Source: Scatomorpha sp040765295
GTDB taxonomy: Bacteria > Bacillota > Clostridia > Oscillospirales > Oscillospiraceae
Length of the DNA: 64,000 nt
Assembly: GCA_040765295.1 (NCBI GenBank)
Contig: JAXGSB010000001.1
Coordinates: forward strand, 1,240,001 to 1,304,000
Reading direction: 5' to 3'
Shown: positions 8,898 through 17,592 of the stretch, piece by piece
Layout: each line of letters begins with the position of its first letter
Position numbering within the stretch: position 1 is the first letter of the stretch
Notes under the pieces: model-generated
Database searches by the model: none
What the model saw: only the letters and a program-made list of their open reading frames with translations
Told to the model about the DNA's origin: nothing
Position numbers and translations under genes: made by a program

Positions 8898-9679
8898 TAC
8901 TTCTCACCTCCAAGATATGCTCGAATTACTTCGGGATTGGCCTTAATCTCTGCCGGTGTACCCACTGCTATTGTCTTGCCGAAGTTTAGTACCGTACAGT
9001 AGTCACAAAGATTGGTGACAACGTCCATATGATGCTCTATCATGAGAATAGTGATGTCAAATCTTTCTCTAATCTCTTTGACGAAGCTTACCAAATCCAG
9101 CTCTTCCTCTGCATTCATACCTGCAGCAGGCTCGTCAAGAAGCAACAGTTCAGGGTCGAGAGCCAATGCGCGCGCTATCTCCAGTTTACGCTGGTGTCCG
9201 TAAGGCAGGGAACCGGCTTTATCCTCAGCCTTATCCTGCAGTCCGACGATGTCAAGGAGACCCCTTGCTTTTTCATTAAGAAACTTTTCTCGCTCCTTGA
9301 ATTTTTTGGAATGAAATATCGCCTGGCCCATATTGTAAGTCGCATCCTTGCCGCTGGCAATAATAACATTATCCAGCACGGACAAGTTAGAGAACAGGCG
9401 GATATTCTGGAAGGTTCTGCCTATGCCGAGCTGAGCCACCCTGTGCGGAGCCATACCGGTAATATCCTGACCCATAAAAAATATCTTGCCTGCATTTGGT
9501 GAATAAATGCCGGTGATGTTGTTGAATATTGTGGTCTTGCCTGCTCCGTTAGGACCAATCAACCCATAAATTTTGCCATGTTCAATCATGACGCTGAAAT
9601 TGTCTATCGCTTGGACTCCGCCGAAACGTTTATCGACATTCTGCATCTCAAGCACGGGAGTTTTGATGTCATTATTCAT
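8897..9679 (-). CDS. livG: Branched-chain amino acid-type ABC transporter ATP-binding protein LivG
   Basis: 260 residues from the ATG at 9679 (MNNDIKTPVLEM), chosen because AAGGTG lies about 8 nt upstream and the overlap with livM is then 8 bp; a longer frame to 9736 would run far into livM. Walker A is GPNGAGKTT, signature LPYGHQRKLEIARAL, Walker B LLLLDEPAAGMN; the last is typical of LivG. It pairs with LivF to power import through LivH/LivM. Confidence 0.94.
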   Translation of the reverse strand: MNNDIKTPVLEMQNVDKRFGGVQAIDNFSVMIEHGKIYGLIGPNGAGKTTIFNNITGIYSPNAGKIFFMGQDITGMAPHRVAQLGIGRTFQNIRLFSNLSVLDNVIIASGKDATYNMGQAIFHSKKFKEREKFLNEKARGLLDIVGLQDKAEDKAGSLPYGHQRKLEIARALALDPELLLLDEPAAGMNAEEELDLVSFVKEIRERFDITILMIEHHMDVVTNLCDYCTVLNFGKTIAVGTPAEIKANPEVIRAYLGGEK

Positions 9680-10616
9680 TTGCGGCACCTTGCTGAGAAG
9701 CTTCCTTTCCGGCGAAAAGCTTTTTGATGTTTGCAATAAGTCGCTTAATAGAGAACTCCTTGTATCCGTAGAGTCCGCTTGGCTTGAACATGATTATTAG
9801 AACCACCGCTATGCCGTATAAAAGCATACGGTAATTGGACATGGCGCGAAACACCTCCGGCAGCACGGTGACAATAACCGCGCCAAGGACGGAGCCGGTG
9901 AGAGAACCGAGGCCGCCGATAACGGTAGTTGTAATAAGCTCACAACTCTTGCCGAGGTTGAACGCCGTAGGAACGATGTACATAAGGTAGCCTGCATAGA
10001 GTGCGCCTGCGACACCGGCATAGATGGCGGAAAAAGTGAAGGACATCCTCTTATAGCGGAACGCATCGATACCAACCGCTTCGGCTGCCATTTCATTTTC
10101 ACGGATTGATGTAAGGTTGCGGCCGTACTTGGAGTGGATAAATCTCCACGCAATAAAGAATGCAAGTACCGTGCAAAGAAGGCAAAACAGCATATTGGAG
10201 AAGTTGGGGATGCCGGGGAATCCGGCCGAGCCGCCGGTGATTTTTTTCGCGTAGTTAAACAGCACCCTGACACACTCTCCAAAGCCAAGGCAGGTTATAA
10301 GAAAATAGTCCCCCTTTAGCTTGAGCGTAATGGACCCCAAGAGATAGGCAATAAAGCCCGCAAAAAGCGCGCCGATGACTATGGCCATAGGGAAGTTCAC
10401 GCCGAAGCGCACGGTAAGAATTGCCACCGTATATGCGCCGATAGACATAAATCCGGCGTTCCCGAAAGAAAACAGCCTGGTAAATCCGGTGAGAACAGAC
10501 ATACCGAGAACCGCGATTATGTTGATGCAGGTCATAACTACAACGCCCTGAATATAGGTATTAATCCCAAGGAAGCCGCAGACCACATTATTAATGTTGT
10601 TAAAAATTTCTATCAT
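9672..10616 (-). CDS. livM: Branched-chain amino acid-type ABC transporter permease LivM
   Basis: 314 residues with about eight to ten hydrophobic segments and the family signature region around LKGDYFLITCLGFGE and GGLGSLTGSVLGA. It forms the membrane channel with LivH. It lies 11 nt after the livH stop in reading direction and overlaps livG by 8 bp, so the four genes are one transcription unit. Substrate is not predictable from the permease alone. Confidence 0.92.
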   Translation of the reverse strand: MIEIFNNINNVVCGFLGINTYIQGVVVMTCINIIAVLGMSVLTGFTRLFSFGNAGFMSIGAYTVAILTVRFGVNFPMAIVIGALFAGFIAYLLGSITLKLKGDYFLITCLGFGECVRVLFNYAKKITGGSAGFPGIPNFSNMLFCLLCTVLAFFIAWRFIHSKYGRNLTSIRENEMAAEAVGIDAFRYKRMSFTFSAIYAGVAGALYAGYLMYIVPTAFNLGKSCELITTTVIGGLGSLTGSVLGAVIVTVLPEVFRAMSNYRMLLYGIAVVLIIMFKPSGLYGYKEFSIKRLIANIKKLFAGKEASQQGAANE

Positions 10617-10627
10617 GCTTTGCCTCC

Positions 10628-11500
10628 TTATGCCTTTTCCTGCACATCCACACCGAAGAGGCCGGTGGGCTTAACAATAAGAAGTATTACAAGAATCGCA
10701 AAAGAGAAGAAATCACGAAGACTGGAGTTTATGTAGGCAGATACAAGCGTCTCGATTACACCCAGAAGCACTGCGCCTACAATCGCGCCGGGAACGCTGC
10801 CGAGACCACCTATAACGGAGGCAATAAATGCCTTGAGGCCGATATTTCCCATTGTGGGAAACACATTATATTTCATGCCATATAAAATACCGGCAACACC
10901 TGCGAGAGAACCGGCAAGGAGGAACACGGATGCAATGGACCTGTCTACCTTAACTCCAAGTACACGGGCTGCAAAGGAGTTGCTGGCAATAGCACGAACA
11001 TTAAGACCAAACTTTGTTTTTTCAATAAGGAATATCAGTAATACAAGCACTGCCGCTGTAATGACAAGGCTTATCATGTCAAGGACACCAAGAAATGAGT
11101 TGCCTATCCGTACGGTGCTAACGGGCAATTGAAACGGATAGGATCGATATTGGCCTGTAAAAATCAGGTTAGCAGCCTGCTGGAATACATTGGAAAGACC
11201 CATGGCCGCAATCATAAGGAACATATTTGGAGCGCCTGTCCTACGAATGCGGCGATATGCTACTCTTTCACTGGCAAAGCTTATCAGTGCACCGCCTGCA
11301 ACGCCGGCGATGACAGGCAAGATGAAGGAACCTCCCATCATATTGGAAAAAACGAGGGCAACATAGGCACCTACCATGGCAAATTCGCCATGCGACCAGT
11401 TTGAAAAGTCAAGCAAACTATATATCAAAGAGTACCCAGTAGCAAGCAACGCATATATACCGCCGATGGAGATTCCGGTTAACAACTGTTGAAATAGCAT
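10628..11500 (-). CDS. livH: Branched-chain amino acid-type ABC transporter permease LivH
   Basis: 290 residues with multiple membrane segments. Starts LLTGISIGGIYALLATGYSL, typical of LivH, and contains GGLGSVPGAIVGA near the C-terminus. It follows the binding-protein gene after a 131-bp gap holding a hairpin and T-run, which probably lowers expression of the membrane components relative to the binding protein. Confidence 0.93.
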   Translation of the reverse strand: MLFQQLLTGISIGGIYALLATGYSLIYSLLDFSNWSHGEFAMVGAYVALVFSNMMGGSFILPVIAGVAGGALISFASERVAYRRIRRTGAPNMFLMIAAMGLSNVFQQAANLIFTGQYRSYPFQLPVSTVRIGNSFLGVLDMISLVITAAVLVLLIFLIEKTKFGLNVRAIASNSFAARVLGVKVDRSIASVFLLAGSLAGVAGILYGMKYNVFPTMGNIGLKAFIASVIGGLGSVPGAIVGAVLLGVIETLVSAYINSSLRDFFSFAILVILLIVKPTGLFGVDVQEKA

Positions 11501-11560
11501 TCTTACATCTCCTAACTATTGAGAATCAGCATGGTATAAGTTGAAGAAAACAACAATACC

Positions 11561-11591
11561 AAAAAAGGGGGAGGAACACGCGCCATCCCCC
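11561..11591 (-). terminator. Partial terminator between binding protein and permease genes
   Basis: On the minus strand, GGGGGA (11586-11591) pairs with TCCCCC (11567-11572) across a 13-nt loop and is followed by TTTTTT (11566-11561). Its place directly after the binding-protein gene fits the usual excess of binding protein over permease. Confidence 0.7.
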
Positions 11592-11631
11592 TAATCAATC
11601 GGGTGCAATCAGTTAAACCTTATTGGTGCAA

Positions 11632-12831
11632 TTAAGCTGCTTCGATCTCCTTAACCGGGATACGCTTAGTGCCTTCGAACTTATAGAGTTCGCAAGCCAT
11701 GCTGGGGTTGTGAGTCTCGGCATCCATTACCAGAGTTCCGATGTAGCCCTTGAAGACATCGGTGGCCTCCAGAGCATCACGGATAGCAGTGGGATCAACG
11801 GAGCCGGCGCGCTCAATGGCGTCGACGATCCAAGAAATTCCGTCATAGCCGAAGAGACACTCTGCCTCAGCGGCGGAGTCGAGATTATATTCCTGGTTGA
11901 CTCTCTCACCGAATGCTGCAGCTTCAGGATCGGAGAAGCCGATACGGGAAACATAGTAGCAACCGTCTAGAGTACCGGCCGCCAAATCAGCGAGTTCCTG
12001 AGAGTCCCAACCGTCGTGGCCTATCAAGGGAACGGTGATTTCCATCTCACGGGCCTGCTTTGCGAAAGCTGCAATCATGGCGTAGTTGTTGATGATAACA
12101 AAAACAACATCGGGATTTGCGGCCTTAATCTTGCCAAGCTGAGCACGAAACTCCTGCTCGCCGCTCTGGCACTGTTCCTCGGCAACTATTTTGCCGCCTT
12201 TTTCCTCAAACGCAGCCTTAACAAACTCGCCGACAGACTCGGAGTTGGTTTCACCTGCAACTGTTAAGAGAGCAGCGGTCTCGTAGCCCTCATCGACTGC
12301 ATAGGTACCAATCACGGTACCGATGTAAGAATCGATGAAACACATACGGAAGGAATAGGGATGGAGATTGCCGTTCTCGTCAACAGTGACGAGCTCGTTG
12401 GAAGCTGCAGTGCCGATGATGGGAACCTTTACTTCGTCAGCTACTGCTGCCATAGGAATGTTGCAGGATGAGAAGTTGGTGCCGACGGAAGCAACGATGC
12501 CCTCTTCGGCAACGAGCTTCTTGAACGCGCTGACCGAGTCTGCAGGGTCACCCTTGCCGTCCATGGGAACCAACTCAAGCTTGTACTTTCCGCCAAGAAC
12601 TCCGCCCTTTTCATTGTAGTCCTTGACAGCCAGCTCTGCTCCATAGCGGCCATAGTTGCCCCAGATTGATGTTCCGCCGGTTAAATCGCCGATGTAGCCG
12701 ATTTTAATGACTTCGGATTCACCTTCTGCACCGGCAGGTGCTTTTTCAGCTGCGGGAGCCGCAGGCTTACCGCATGCAACAAGAGCAACCATCATAACGA
12801 TTGCGAGCAAAATCGCGATAAGTTTTTTCAT
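11632..12831 (-). CDS. livK: HAAT-type ABC transporter substrate-binding lipoprotein
   Basis: 399 residues. The signal peptide ends in the lipobox LVAC, so the mature protein is a lipoprotein on the outer face of the membrane. After an Ala/Pro/Glu linker comes a type I periplasmic-binding fold (KIGYIGDLTGGTSIWG, then NEKGGVLGGKYKLELV and FVIINNYAMIAAF), as in LivJ/LivK/AmiC-like proteins. First gene of the importer operon with its own promoter. The ligand may be a branched-chain amino acid, methionine or a (thio)sugar-type solute linked to the divergent operon; the sequence does not decide. Confidence 0.92.
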   Translation of the reverse strand: MKKLIAILLAIVMMVALVACGKPAAPAAEKAPAGAEGESEVIKIGYIGDLTGGTSIWGNYGRYGAELAVKDYNEKGGVLGGKYKLELVPMDGKGDPADSVSAFKKLVAEEGIVASVGTNFSSCNIPMAAVADEVKVPIIGTAASNELVTVDENGNLHPYSFRMCFIDSYIGTVIGTYAVDEGYETAALLTVAGETNSESVGEFVKAAFEEKGGKIVAEEQCQSGEQEFRAQLGKIKAANPDVVFVIINNYAMIAAFAKQAREMEITVPLIGHDGWDSQELADLAAGTLDGCYYVSRIGFSDPEAAAFGERVNQEYNLDSAAEAECLFGYDGISWIVDAIERAGSVDPTAIRDALEATDVFKGYIGTLVMDAETHNPSMACELYKFEGTKRIPVKEIEAA

Positions 12832-12883
12832 GTTTTTCCTCCTGATTTATTTTTACTTTTCTGCACATTTGTGCCTTATCTTT

Positions 12884-12912
12884 AGTAAAACAAACAAACA
12901 CACATTTGTCAA
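12884..12912 (-). promoter_or_regulatory. Promoter for the liv importer operon
   Basis: On the minus strand: TTGACA (12912-12907), a 17-bp spacer and TTTACT (12889-12884), about 50 bp before the binding-protein ATG. A perfect -35 and a 4/6 -10. Confidence 0.65.
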
Positions 12913-13207
12913 GAACAATTTTGTGGGTTTATGCCTGAATATACACTAAAGTCAAAGTCGACATTTAGCATTTCTCTTTGATTTATTCGTCTATATACTT
13001 GTTATTTTTAATTTATTCTTAATTTTTGAACATTTTAGCCTATATTGTCTTGTTCTGTCAATTGTTTTTTGTAAAAAACATTAAAAAATGATGTATATTT
13101 TGTGTATTTTTATATAATTCAGTTTTGACGTATTTTTACGCTTTTACTTTTACACGATCTATAATATTTTAACATTAATTTATTTGTGGAACCCATGGCA
13201 GCTATAG

Positions 13208-13237
13208 AAATGTCCCGGGGCGTACCCCGAGACATTT
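13208..13237. terminator. Hairpin after deoR, possible terminator
   Basis: A 13-bp stem with one mismatch (13208-13220 with 13225-13237) and a CGTA loop, four bases beyond the deoR stop. The longer T-run (TTTTT) is on the plus strand; on the minus strand only CATTTCTATAG follows, so it is a weaker deoR terminator. Confidence 0.55.
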
Positions 13238-13241
13238 TTCA

Positions 13242-14012
13242 TTATCCTGCATATCTAATAATTATGTTATTGTCTTCAGCGTATTTTTCCCACTCAGCCG
13301 AGAGTTTCTGGTCAGTGAATAGGTAGTCGATTTTCTCTATCCCATCAAACGGGATGTTTGCGCTTTCATCAAACTTTTCATGATCGCAAAGCAGGAAACG
13401 TTCTTTCGACTGTATTATCATCTGCTTGCGCGCATTTGCCTCACTTATATGGTTATCGGACAGACCGAACTCTATCGTCAGCTTTGGGCAACTGATAAAT
13501 GCCTTGTCCGCATAATACCCCTTGAGTGCATCTACAGTGTTTGGATCAGCAAAGGCCGATGTTCTTTTTCTGTACACTCCGCCGATGCATACGAGATTTA
13601 TATCAGCGTTTTTCTCGTTGGACATATTGCATATCTCCAGAGAGTTGGTAATAAGAGTGACGCTGAGCTCTCGGTTTATTATCTCTTCCATCAGTACGAG
13701 ACATGTGCTGCTGGGGTCAAGCATTATTACGTCGTTGTCTTTTATATATGTTACTGCCAGCGCCGCCAGCTTTTCCTTTGTACGGCGGTTCTGTACCTTT
13801 CTCAGCTCAACCGGATAGCTCTTATCATACTTCTCAGCTTGATACGCGCCTCCGTGAGTTCTGACGAGTCTTCCCTTTTGTTCTAATTCTTTAAGGTCTC
13901 GTCTGATCGTTTCCTCACTGCATCCAAAAAGCGTGCTCAATGACGGCACAAGTACGAATCCCTGCTTTGAAAGCTCTTGGCTTATTATTTTATGTCGCTC
14001 GATTTTCAGCAT
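13242..14012 (-). CDS. DeoR-family transcriptional regulator
   Basis: 256 residues, normal DeoR length. The N-terminal winged helix-turn-helix (about residues 18-56: SLSTLFGCSEETIRRDLKELEQKGRLVRTHGGA in part) is followed by the DeoR sensor domain related to sugar-phosphate isomerases (DVIMLDPSSTC, VTLITNSLEICN). These regulators usually repress sugar-catabolic genes and release on a phosphorylated sugar. It is divergent from the mtnK operon, so it very likely controls it; MTR-1-phosphate, MTRu-1-phosphate or another operon intermediate would be the natural inducer. Near-identical 12-bp inverted elements flank the promoter region. Confidence 0.9.
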   Translation of the reverse strand: MLKIERHKIISQELSKQGFVLVPSLSTLFGCSEETIRRDLKELEQKGRLVRTHGGAYQAEKYDKSYPVELRKVQNRRTKEKLAALAVTYIKDNDVIMLDPSSTCLVLMEEIINRELSVTLITNSLEICNMSNEKNADINLVCIGGVYRKRTSAFADPNTVDALKGYYADKAFISCPKLTIEFGLSDNHISEANARKQMIIQSKERFLLCDHEKFDESANIPFDGIEKIDYLFTDQKLSAEWEKYAEDNNIIIRYAG

Positions 14013-14077
14013 ATTTACCCTCTCCGCTTATAAAACTACCCGGATTGTATGGTTTTTTGCCGAGCACATAATACCAT

Positions 14078-14089
14078 GTTGAAGTAAAC
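14078..14089 (+). promoter_or_regulatory. Putative DeoR operator, left half
   Basis: GTTGAAGTAAAC at 14078-14089 matches, in 11 of 12 positions, the reverse complement of the element at 14182-14193. The pair straddles the mtnK promoter and lies between deoR and its likely target. Confidence 0.6.
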
Positions 14090-14132
14090 AGGTCAACTTC
14101 CTATTAAAAGTGTTTGTTTTTTTATTTTTTTG

Positions 14133-14161
14133 TTGACTTATGACCGATTTTAGAGTATGTT
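14133..14161 (+). promoter_or_regulatory. Promoter for the mtnK operon
   Basis: TTGACT (14133-14138), a 17-bp spacer and TATGTT (14156-14161), about 85 bp before mtnK. Both putative DeoR operators lie within about 55 bp of it, one on each side. Confidence 0.6.
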
Positions 14162-14181
14162 AATCGCAGAGAGCAGCATTG

Positions 14182-14193
14182 GTTTACTTTAAC
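14182..14193 (-). promoter_or_regulatory. Putative DeoR operator, right half
   Basis: GTTTACTTTAAC at 14182-14193; read on the minus strand it is GTTAAAGTAAAC, one base different from the element at 14078-14089. It lies just downstream of the predicted -10, an ideal place for repression. Confidence 0.6.
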
Positions 14194-14245
14194 AAATTCT
14201 GCTACAACTATAGACAAGTACAATCGTCGGGAGGTGACTTCATTT

Positions 14246-15469
14246 ATGGGTGTATTTAACGATTTCTTTCTTATGAACACTGAGGATATCAAGCGCTATG
14301 CGGTGGAGATTCTCAATTACTTCCGTCCCGACGAGGAGGTTGAATGTGTGGAAATAGGCGATGGGAATATCAACTACGTCTATAAAGCCACATCGAAGCT
14401 CGACGGACGCTCTGTTATCATCAAACAGGCGGATAAGCTGCTTCGCAGCTCCGGTCGTCCACTTGATCCGTATCGCAGCAAGATTGAGGCCCGTATCCTT
14501 CAGCTTGAGGGGGAGCTTGCTCCCGGTTTTGTACCGGAGGTCTATTATTACGATGAGACCATGGCCGCCACGGCTATGGAGGATATTTCCGCTTATGGCA
14601 ATCTCCGCGATGAACTCATGGAAAACCGTGTTTATTCGCATTTAGCAGAGAATATATCCGAGTTTCTCGCCTCAACCCTCCTCCCCACCACTGATCTTGT
14701 GATGGACGGTATTGAAAAGAAGAAAAATGTCAAGTTCTTTATCAATCCTGAGCTTTGCTTCATTTCAGAGGACCTTGTCCTGTCTGAGCCGTATTTGTCC
14801 ACACCGTTTTTTGAAAGAAATAAGAATGTGGTTACTCCCGGCAACGAGGACTTTGTCAGCGAACATCTCTATAATAATGATGAGCTTCATGCACAGGTTG
14901 CCATACTGCGCAACAACTTTATGAATAACGCCCAAGCTCTTATTCACGGAGATCTCCATTCAGGATCCATTTTCGCCAATGAAAGCGGGATAAAAGTTCT
15001 CGATCCTGAATTCGCCTTTTACGGTCCCATGGGCTATGACATAGGAAATGTCATCGGGAACCTCTTCTTCTCTTGGGCAAACAAGGCATTTACCATGCCT
15101 GAGCAACTTGAAGCTATTGAGGCTCTCACATTCACCATAGCCTCTACATATGACCTGACCGAAAGTAAGCTCTCTGAAAAATATGATGAGCTCGTCACTT
15201 TCCCGCTCTATAAAAATCCGTCATTTAAAAAACATTATCTTCACGGCTGTATGGCCGATTCAATCGGATACGCCGGAACTGAAATCATCCGACGCGTCGT
15301 TGGAGATTCCAAGGTTATAGAGGTCAGCTCCGTACAGGATATGAAAAAACGCATCCCCATGGAGAGGGCCCTTATCAATCTTGGTATCGAGCTTGTGATG
15401 CACCGCAAGATTATTTACTCAGGCAAAGAGATAACTGATATTTTCCACCGTATTCTGGCTGAGACTTAA
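14246..15469 (+). CDS. mtnK: S-methyl-5-thioribose kinase (MtnK) or 5-deoxyribose kinase
   Basis: 407 residues from the ATG at 14246, which has GGGAGGTGA 8 nt upstream; a GTG at 14234 lies inside that site and is unlikely. MtnK phosphorylates methylthioribose at C1 with ATP. Protein-kinase-like motifs are present: GDGNINYVYKA (nucleotide loop), VIIKQA (Lys), HGDLHSGSIF (catalytic loop, the MtnK hallmark) and LDPEFAFYGP. It opens an operon containing MtnA and a class II aldolase. Close paralogs act on 5-deoxyribose in the 5-deoxyribose disposal pathway, so both substrates are possible. MtnB, MtnC, MtnD and the MTA nucleosidase are absent from the window. Confidence 0.93.
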   Translation: MGVFNDFFLMNTEDIKRYAVEILNYFRPDEEVECVEIGDGNINYVYKATSKLDGRSVIIKQADKLLRSSGRPLDPYRSKIEARILQLEGELAPGFVPEVYYYDETMAATAMEDISAYGNLRDELMENRVYSHLAENISEFLASTLLPTTDLVMDGIEKKKNVKFFINPELCFISEDLVLSEPYLSTPFFERNKNVVTPGNEDFVSEHLYNNDELHAQVAILRNNFMNNAQALIHGDLHSGSIFANESGIKVLDPEFAFYGPMGYDIGNVIGNLFFSWANKAFTMPEQLEAIEALTFTIASTYDLTESKLSEKYDELVTFPLYKNPSFKKHYLHGCMADSIGYAGTEIIRRVVGDSKVIEVSSVQDMKKRIPMERALINLGIELVMHRKIIYSGKEITDIFHRILAET

Positions 15470-15481
15470 GGAGATAGCAAT

Positions 15482-16534
15482 ATGGAACGTATGGATTCAG
15501 GAATGCCGTTTCTTCTAAAATATGAAAACGTAGCATGGTATGAAAACGGTAAAGTTCGCATTCTGGACAGGCGCGTATTCCCCACAGAAGTCCGTTTTGT
15601 TGAGTGCACCGATTATATGGAGGTTGGGCAGGCCATTGCCGACATGGTTACTCAAAGCGCCGGACCATATACCGCTGTCGGCATGGGTATGGCTCTTGCA
15701 GCATATCAGATAAGAAATAAAGGCAAGGATAAGCAAGTCGAATATCTCAGGCAAGCCGCCTGTGATTTGGCTCACTGCCGGCCAACCACCGCAAATCGTT
15801 ACGCTCAAATAACCAACCGCTGTGCAGATGTGGCTGTCGCCGCCTTGGAACACGGGAAGGATCCGATAGAAGCCATCTTCAATGACACGATTGCCTCCAT
15901 GAACCGCCGGTACGGCACCATGCAGGTAGTCGGAGACTATCTTGAAGGGCTTATCCCCGATGGCGGAGCCATTCTAACCCAGTGCTACGGCGAGACAATC
16001 ATCGGCACAGTTATAACTGCGGCTAAAAGAAGCGGCAAGAATTTCAGAGTATTCTGTGCTGAGACACGCCCCTATCTTCAGGGCGCACGCCTTACCTCGA
16101 GCTGCTTCGCTGAGGCCGGTTTTGACACCACCGTTTTGACGGACAATATGATTGCCTATGCAATGCAGCACGAGAACATCAGCCTGTTCACATCCGCCGC
16201 GGACTCAATAGCTCGTGACGGCCATATTGCAAACAAGGTTGGTACTTTCCAGATTGCAATTCTCGCCAAATATTTCGGCATTCCCTATTACGTAACTGGT
16301 ATCCCCGACAGGGATAAGTACACGAATAAAGATATTGTTATAGAAATGCGCGACCCGGAGCAGGTTCTTCGCTACCGCGGGATTCAGAATACGCTCCCTC
16401 AAGTCAAGGCAATATACCCGTCTTTTGATATTGTACCGCCACATCTGATATCCGGTGCGGTCACAGACAAAGGTGTTTTTGTCCCCTATTTGTTGGACAG
16501 ATATTTTGACGGGGAAGAAAAAACATTCTATTGA
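15482..16534 (+). CDS. mtnA: Methylthioribose-1-phosphate isomerase (MtnA-like)
   Basis: 350 residues, normal MtnA length. Converts methylthioribose-1-phosphate to methylthioribulose-1-phosphate; the DrdI paralog does the same on 5-deoxyribose-1-phosphate. The catalytic cysteine is in ILTQCYGE and the catalytic aspartate in AADSIARDGHIANKVGT; TRPYLQGARLT is also family typical. It is a homolog of eIF2B alpha subunits, but the context fixes it as an isomerase. AAGGAG overlaps the mtnK stop and lies 8 nt before this ATG. Second step of the pathway encoded here. Confidence 0.9.
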   Translation: MERMDSGMPFLLKYENVAWYENGKVRILDRRVFPTEVRFVECTDYMEVGQAIADMVTQSAGPYTAVGMGMALAAYQIRNKGKDKQVEYLRQAACDLAHCRPTTANRYAQITNRCADVAVAALEHGKDPIEAIFNDTIASMNRRYGTMQVVGDYLEGLIPDGGAILTQCYGETIIGTVITAAKRSGKNFRVFCAETRPYLQGARLTSSCFAEAGFDTTVLTDNMIAYAMQHENISLFTSAADSIARDGHIANKVGTFQIAILAKYFGIPYYVTGIPDRDKYTNKDIVIEMRDPEQVLRYRGIQNTLPQVKAIYPSFDIVPPHLISGAVTDKGVFVPYLLDRYFDGEEKTFY

Positions 16535-16599
16535 TAGCATTTGCAATTTATTGCATATAGCATAAAAAATTTAAAAATCTGTAAAACAGGAGGATTTAA

Positions 16600-17586
16600 A
16601 TGAAAGTTTATGTCCGTGCTCCCTACCCCGAGAAGAATCTTAATGAACTTAAAGAAATGTTCGAGGAAGTCATCTATGAGCCTTGGACCGATACCGGAGA
16701 GCGTTATTACGAAGACGAGATGCTTGAGCACCTTCTTAAAGAGAAACCCGATGTGCTTATCACCGAGCTGGACAGAGTAACTGCAAAGGTTCTTCAAGGC
16801 TACAAGGGGCTAAAAGTCATAGGCGATTGCAGATCATCTCCCGCCAATATTCAGGTTGATGCGTGCACAGAGGCAGGCATTCCGATTCTCTGCACTCCCG
16901 GGCGCAACAATCAGGCCGTTGCGGAAATGCTTGTTGCCGGCATTATAATGCAGTATCGCAACATGCTCCCCGCTATTGATTGGATGAGGAACGGTGGCTG
17001 GGTCGAGGGCACAACTCCGTATTTCTTGTTTATGGGGCATGAGCTTCAGGGCCGCAAAGTCGGCTTCGTCGGCTTCGGTGCAGTCGCTACTGCGACCGCA
17101 AAGATATTGGATGGCTTTGACTGCAACATATGCTTCTACCGCCGTCAGTCCGGCGACGTCGGACACTACCGCAATGTCGGCTTGGAAGAGCTGTTTGCGA
17201 CCTGTGACATCGTCTCTATCTGTCTCCCAGAAAACGACAAAACACGCGGTATGATTGACGAGAAGCTGCTTCGCTCCATGAAAAAGGATGCTCTGTTCGT
17301 CAACTACGGCCGCGCTGCGGTCGTCGACAATTTCGCACTGGCCAAACTCCTTGAGGAAGAGGCCATAGCCGGCGCAGTTATTGATGTTTTTGACAATGAG
17401 CCCCCCACGGAGGCCGACAGACACATCTTAAATGCCCCCAATGTGCTCCTCACCCCGCATATTGCCGGCTCAACATATGAGGTAACCAATCATCAGGCCG
17501 ATATTCTCAACGAAAGGCTTAAGCTTTGGCTTAACGGCGAGAACTTGCAGAGCATAGTCTATAACAAAGACATTCTTGCAAGGTGA
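16600..17586 (+). CDS. D-2-hydroxyacid dehydrogenase family protein
   Basis: 328 residues. NAD(P)-dependent oxidoreductase of the D-isomer 2-hydroxyacid dehydrogenase family (like phosphoglycerate or glyoxylate dehydrogenase). The Rossmann motif GFVGFGAVA is close to GxGxxG with the last glycine replaced. The catalytic Arg is in NYGRAAVVDN, the Glu in DVFDNEPP and the His in TPHIAGS. GGAGG lies about 6 nt before the ATG. In the operon it could oxidise or reduce a side product of the thiosugar or methionine branch, for example a 2-oxo acid from methionine gamma-lyase (2-oxobutyrate); that is inference. It is not part of the described DHAP or 5-deoxyribose pathways. Confidence 0.88.
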   Translation: MKVYVRAPYPEKNLNELKEMFEEVIYEPWTDTGERYYEDEMLEHLLKEKPDVLITELDRVTAKVLQGYKGLKVIGDCRSSPANIQVDACTEAGIPILCTPGRNNQAVAEMLVAGIIMQYRNMLPAIDWMRNGGWVEGTTPYFLFMGHELQGRKVGFVGFGAVATATAKILDGFDCNICFYRRQSGDVGHYRNVGLEELFATCDIVSICLPENDKTRGMIDEKLLRSMKKDALFVNYGRAAVVDNFALAKLLEEEAIAGAVIDVFDNEPPTEADRHILNAPNVLLTPHIAGSTYEVTNHQADILNERLKLWLNGENLQSIVYNKDILAR

Positions 17587-17592
17587 ATGATA

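Larger units (their letters stand above)
12832..13241. other. 410-bp intergenic region between liv operon and deoR
   Basis: A long, very AT-rich gap. It holds the liv promoter at its left end and a GC-rich hairpin at its right end (each listed separately). I see no protein gene. A TATAAT at 13160-13165 on the plus strand, without a good -35, lies about 45 bp before the hairpin, so a short RNA is conceivable but unsupported. Confidence 0.5.

Noticed and set aside
13124..13240. Possible small RNA ending in the hairpin at 13208
   Set aside because: Only a -10-like TATAAT without a matching -35; not enough to call.
14240..14641. Minus-strand frame inside mtnK
   Set aside because: Antisense to a clear kinase gene; no motif of its own.
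15482..16534. Translation initiation factor eIF2B alpha-like reading of the MtnA gene
   Set aside because: Catalytic Cys and Asp of the isomerase are present and it lies between mtnK and an aldolase gene.
16834..17424. 196-codon minus-strand frame inside the 2-hydroxyacid dehydrogenase gene
   Set aside because: Shadow frame; the plus frame has all catalytic residues of the family.
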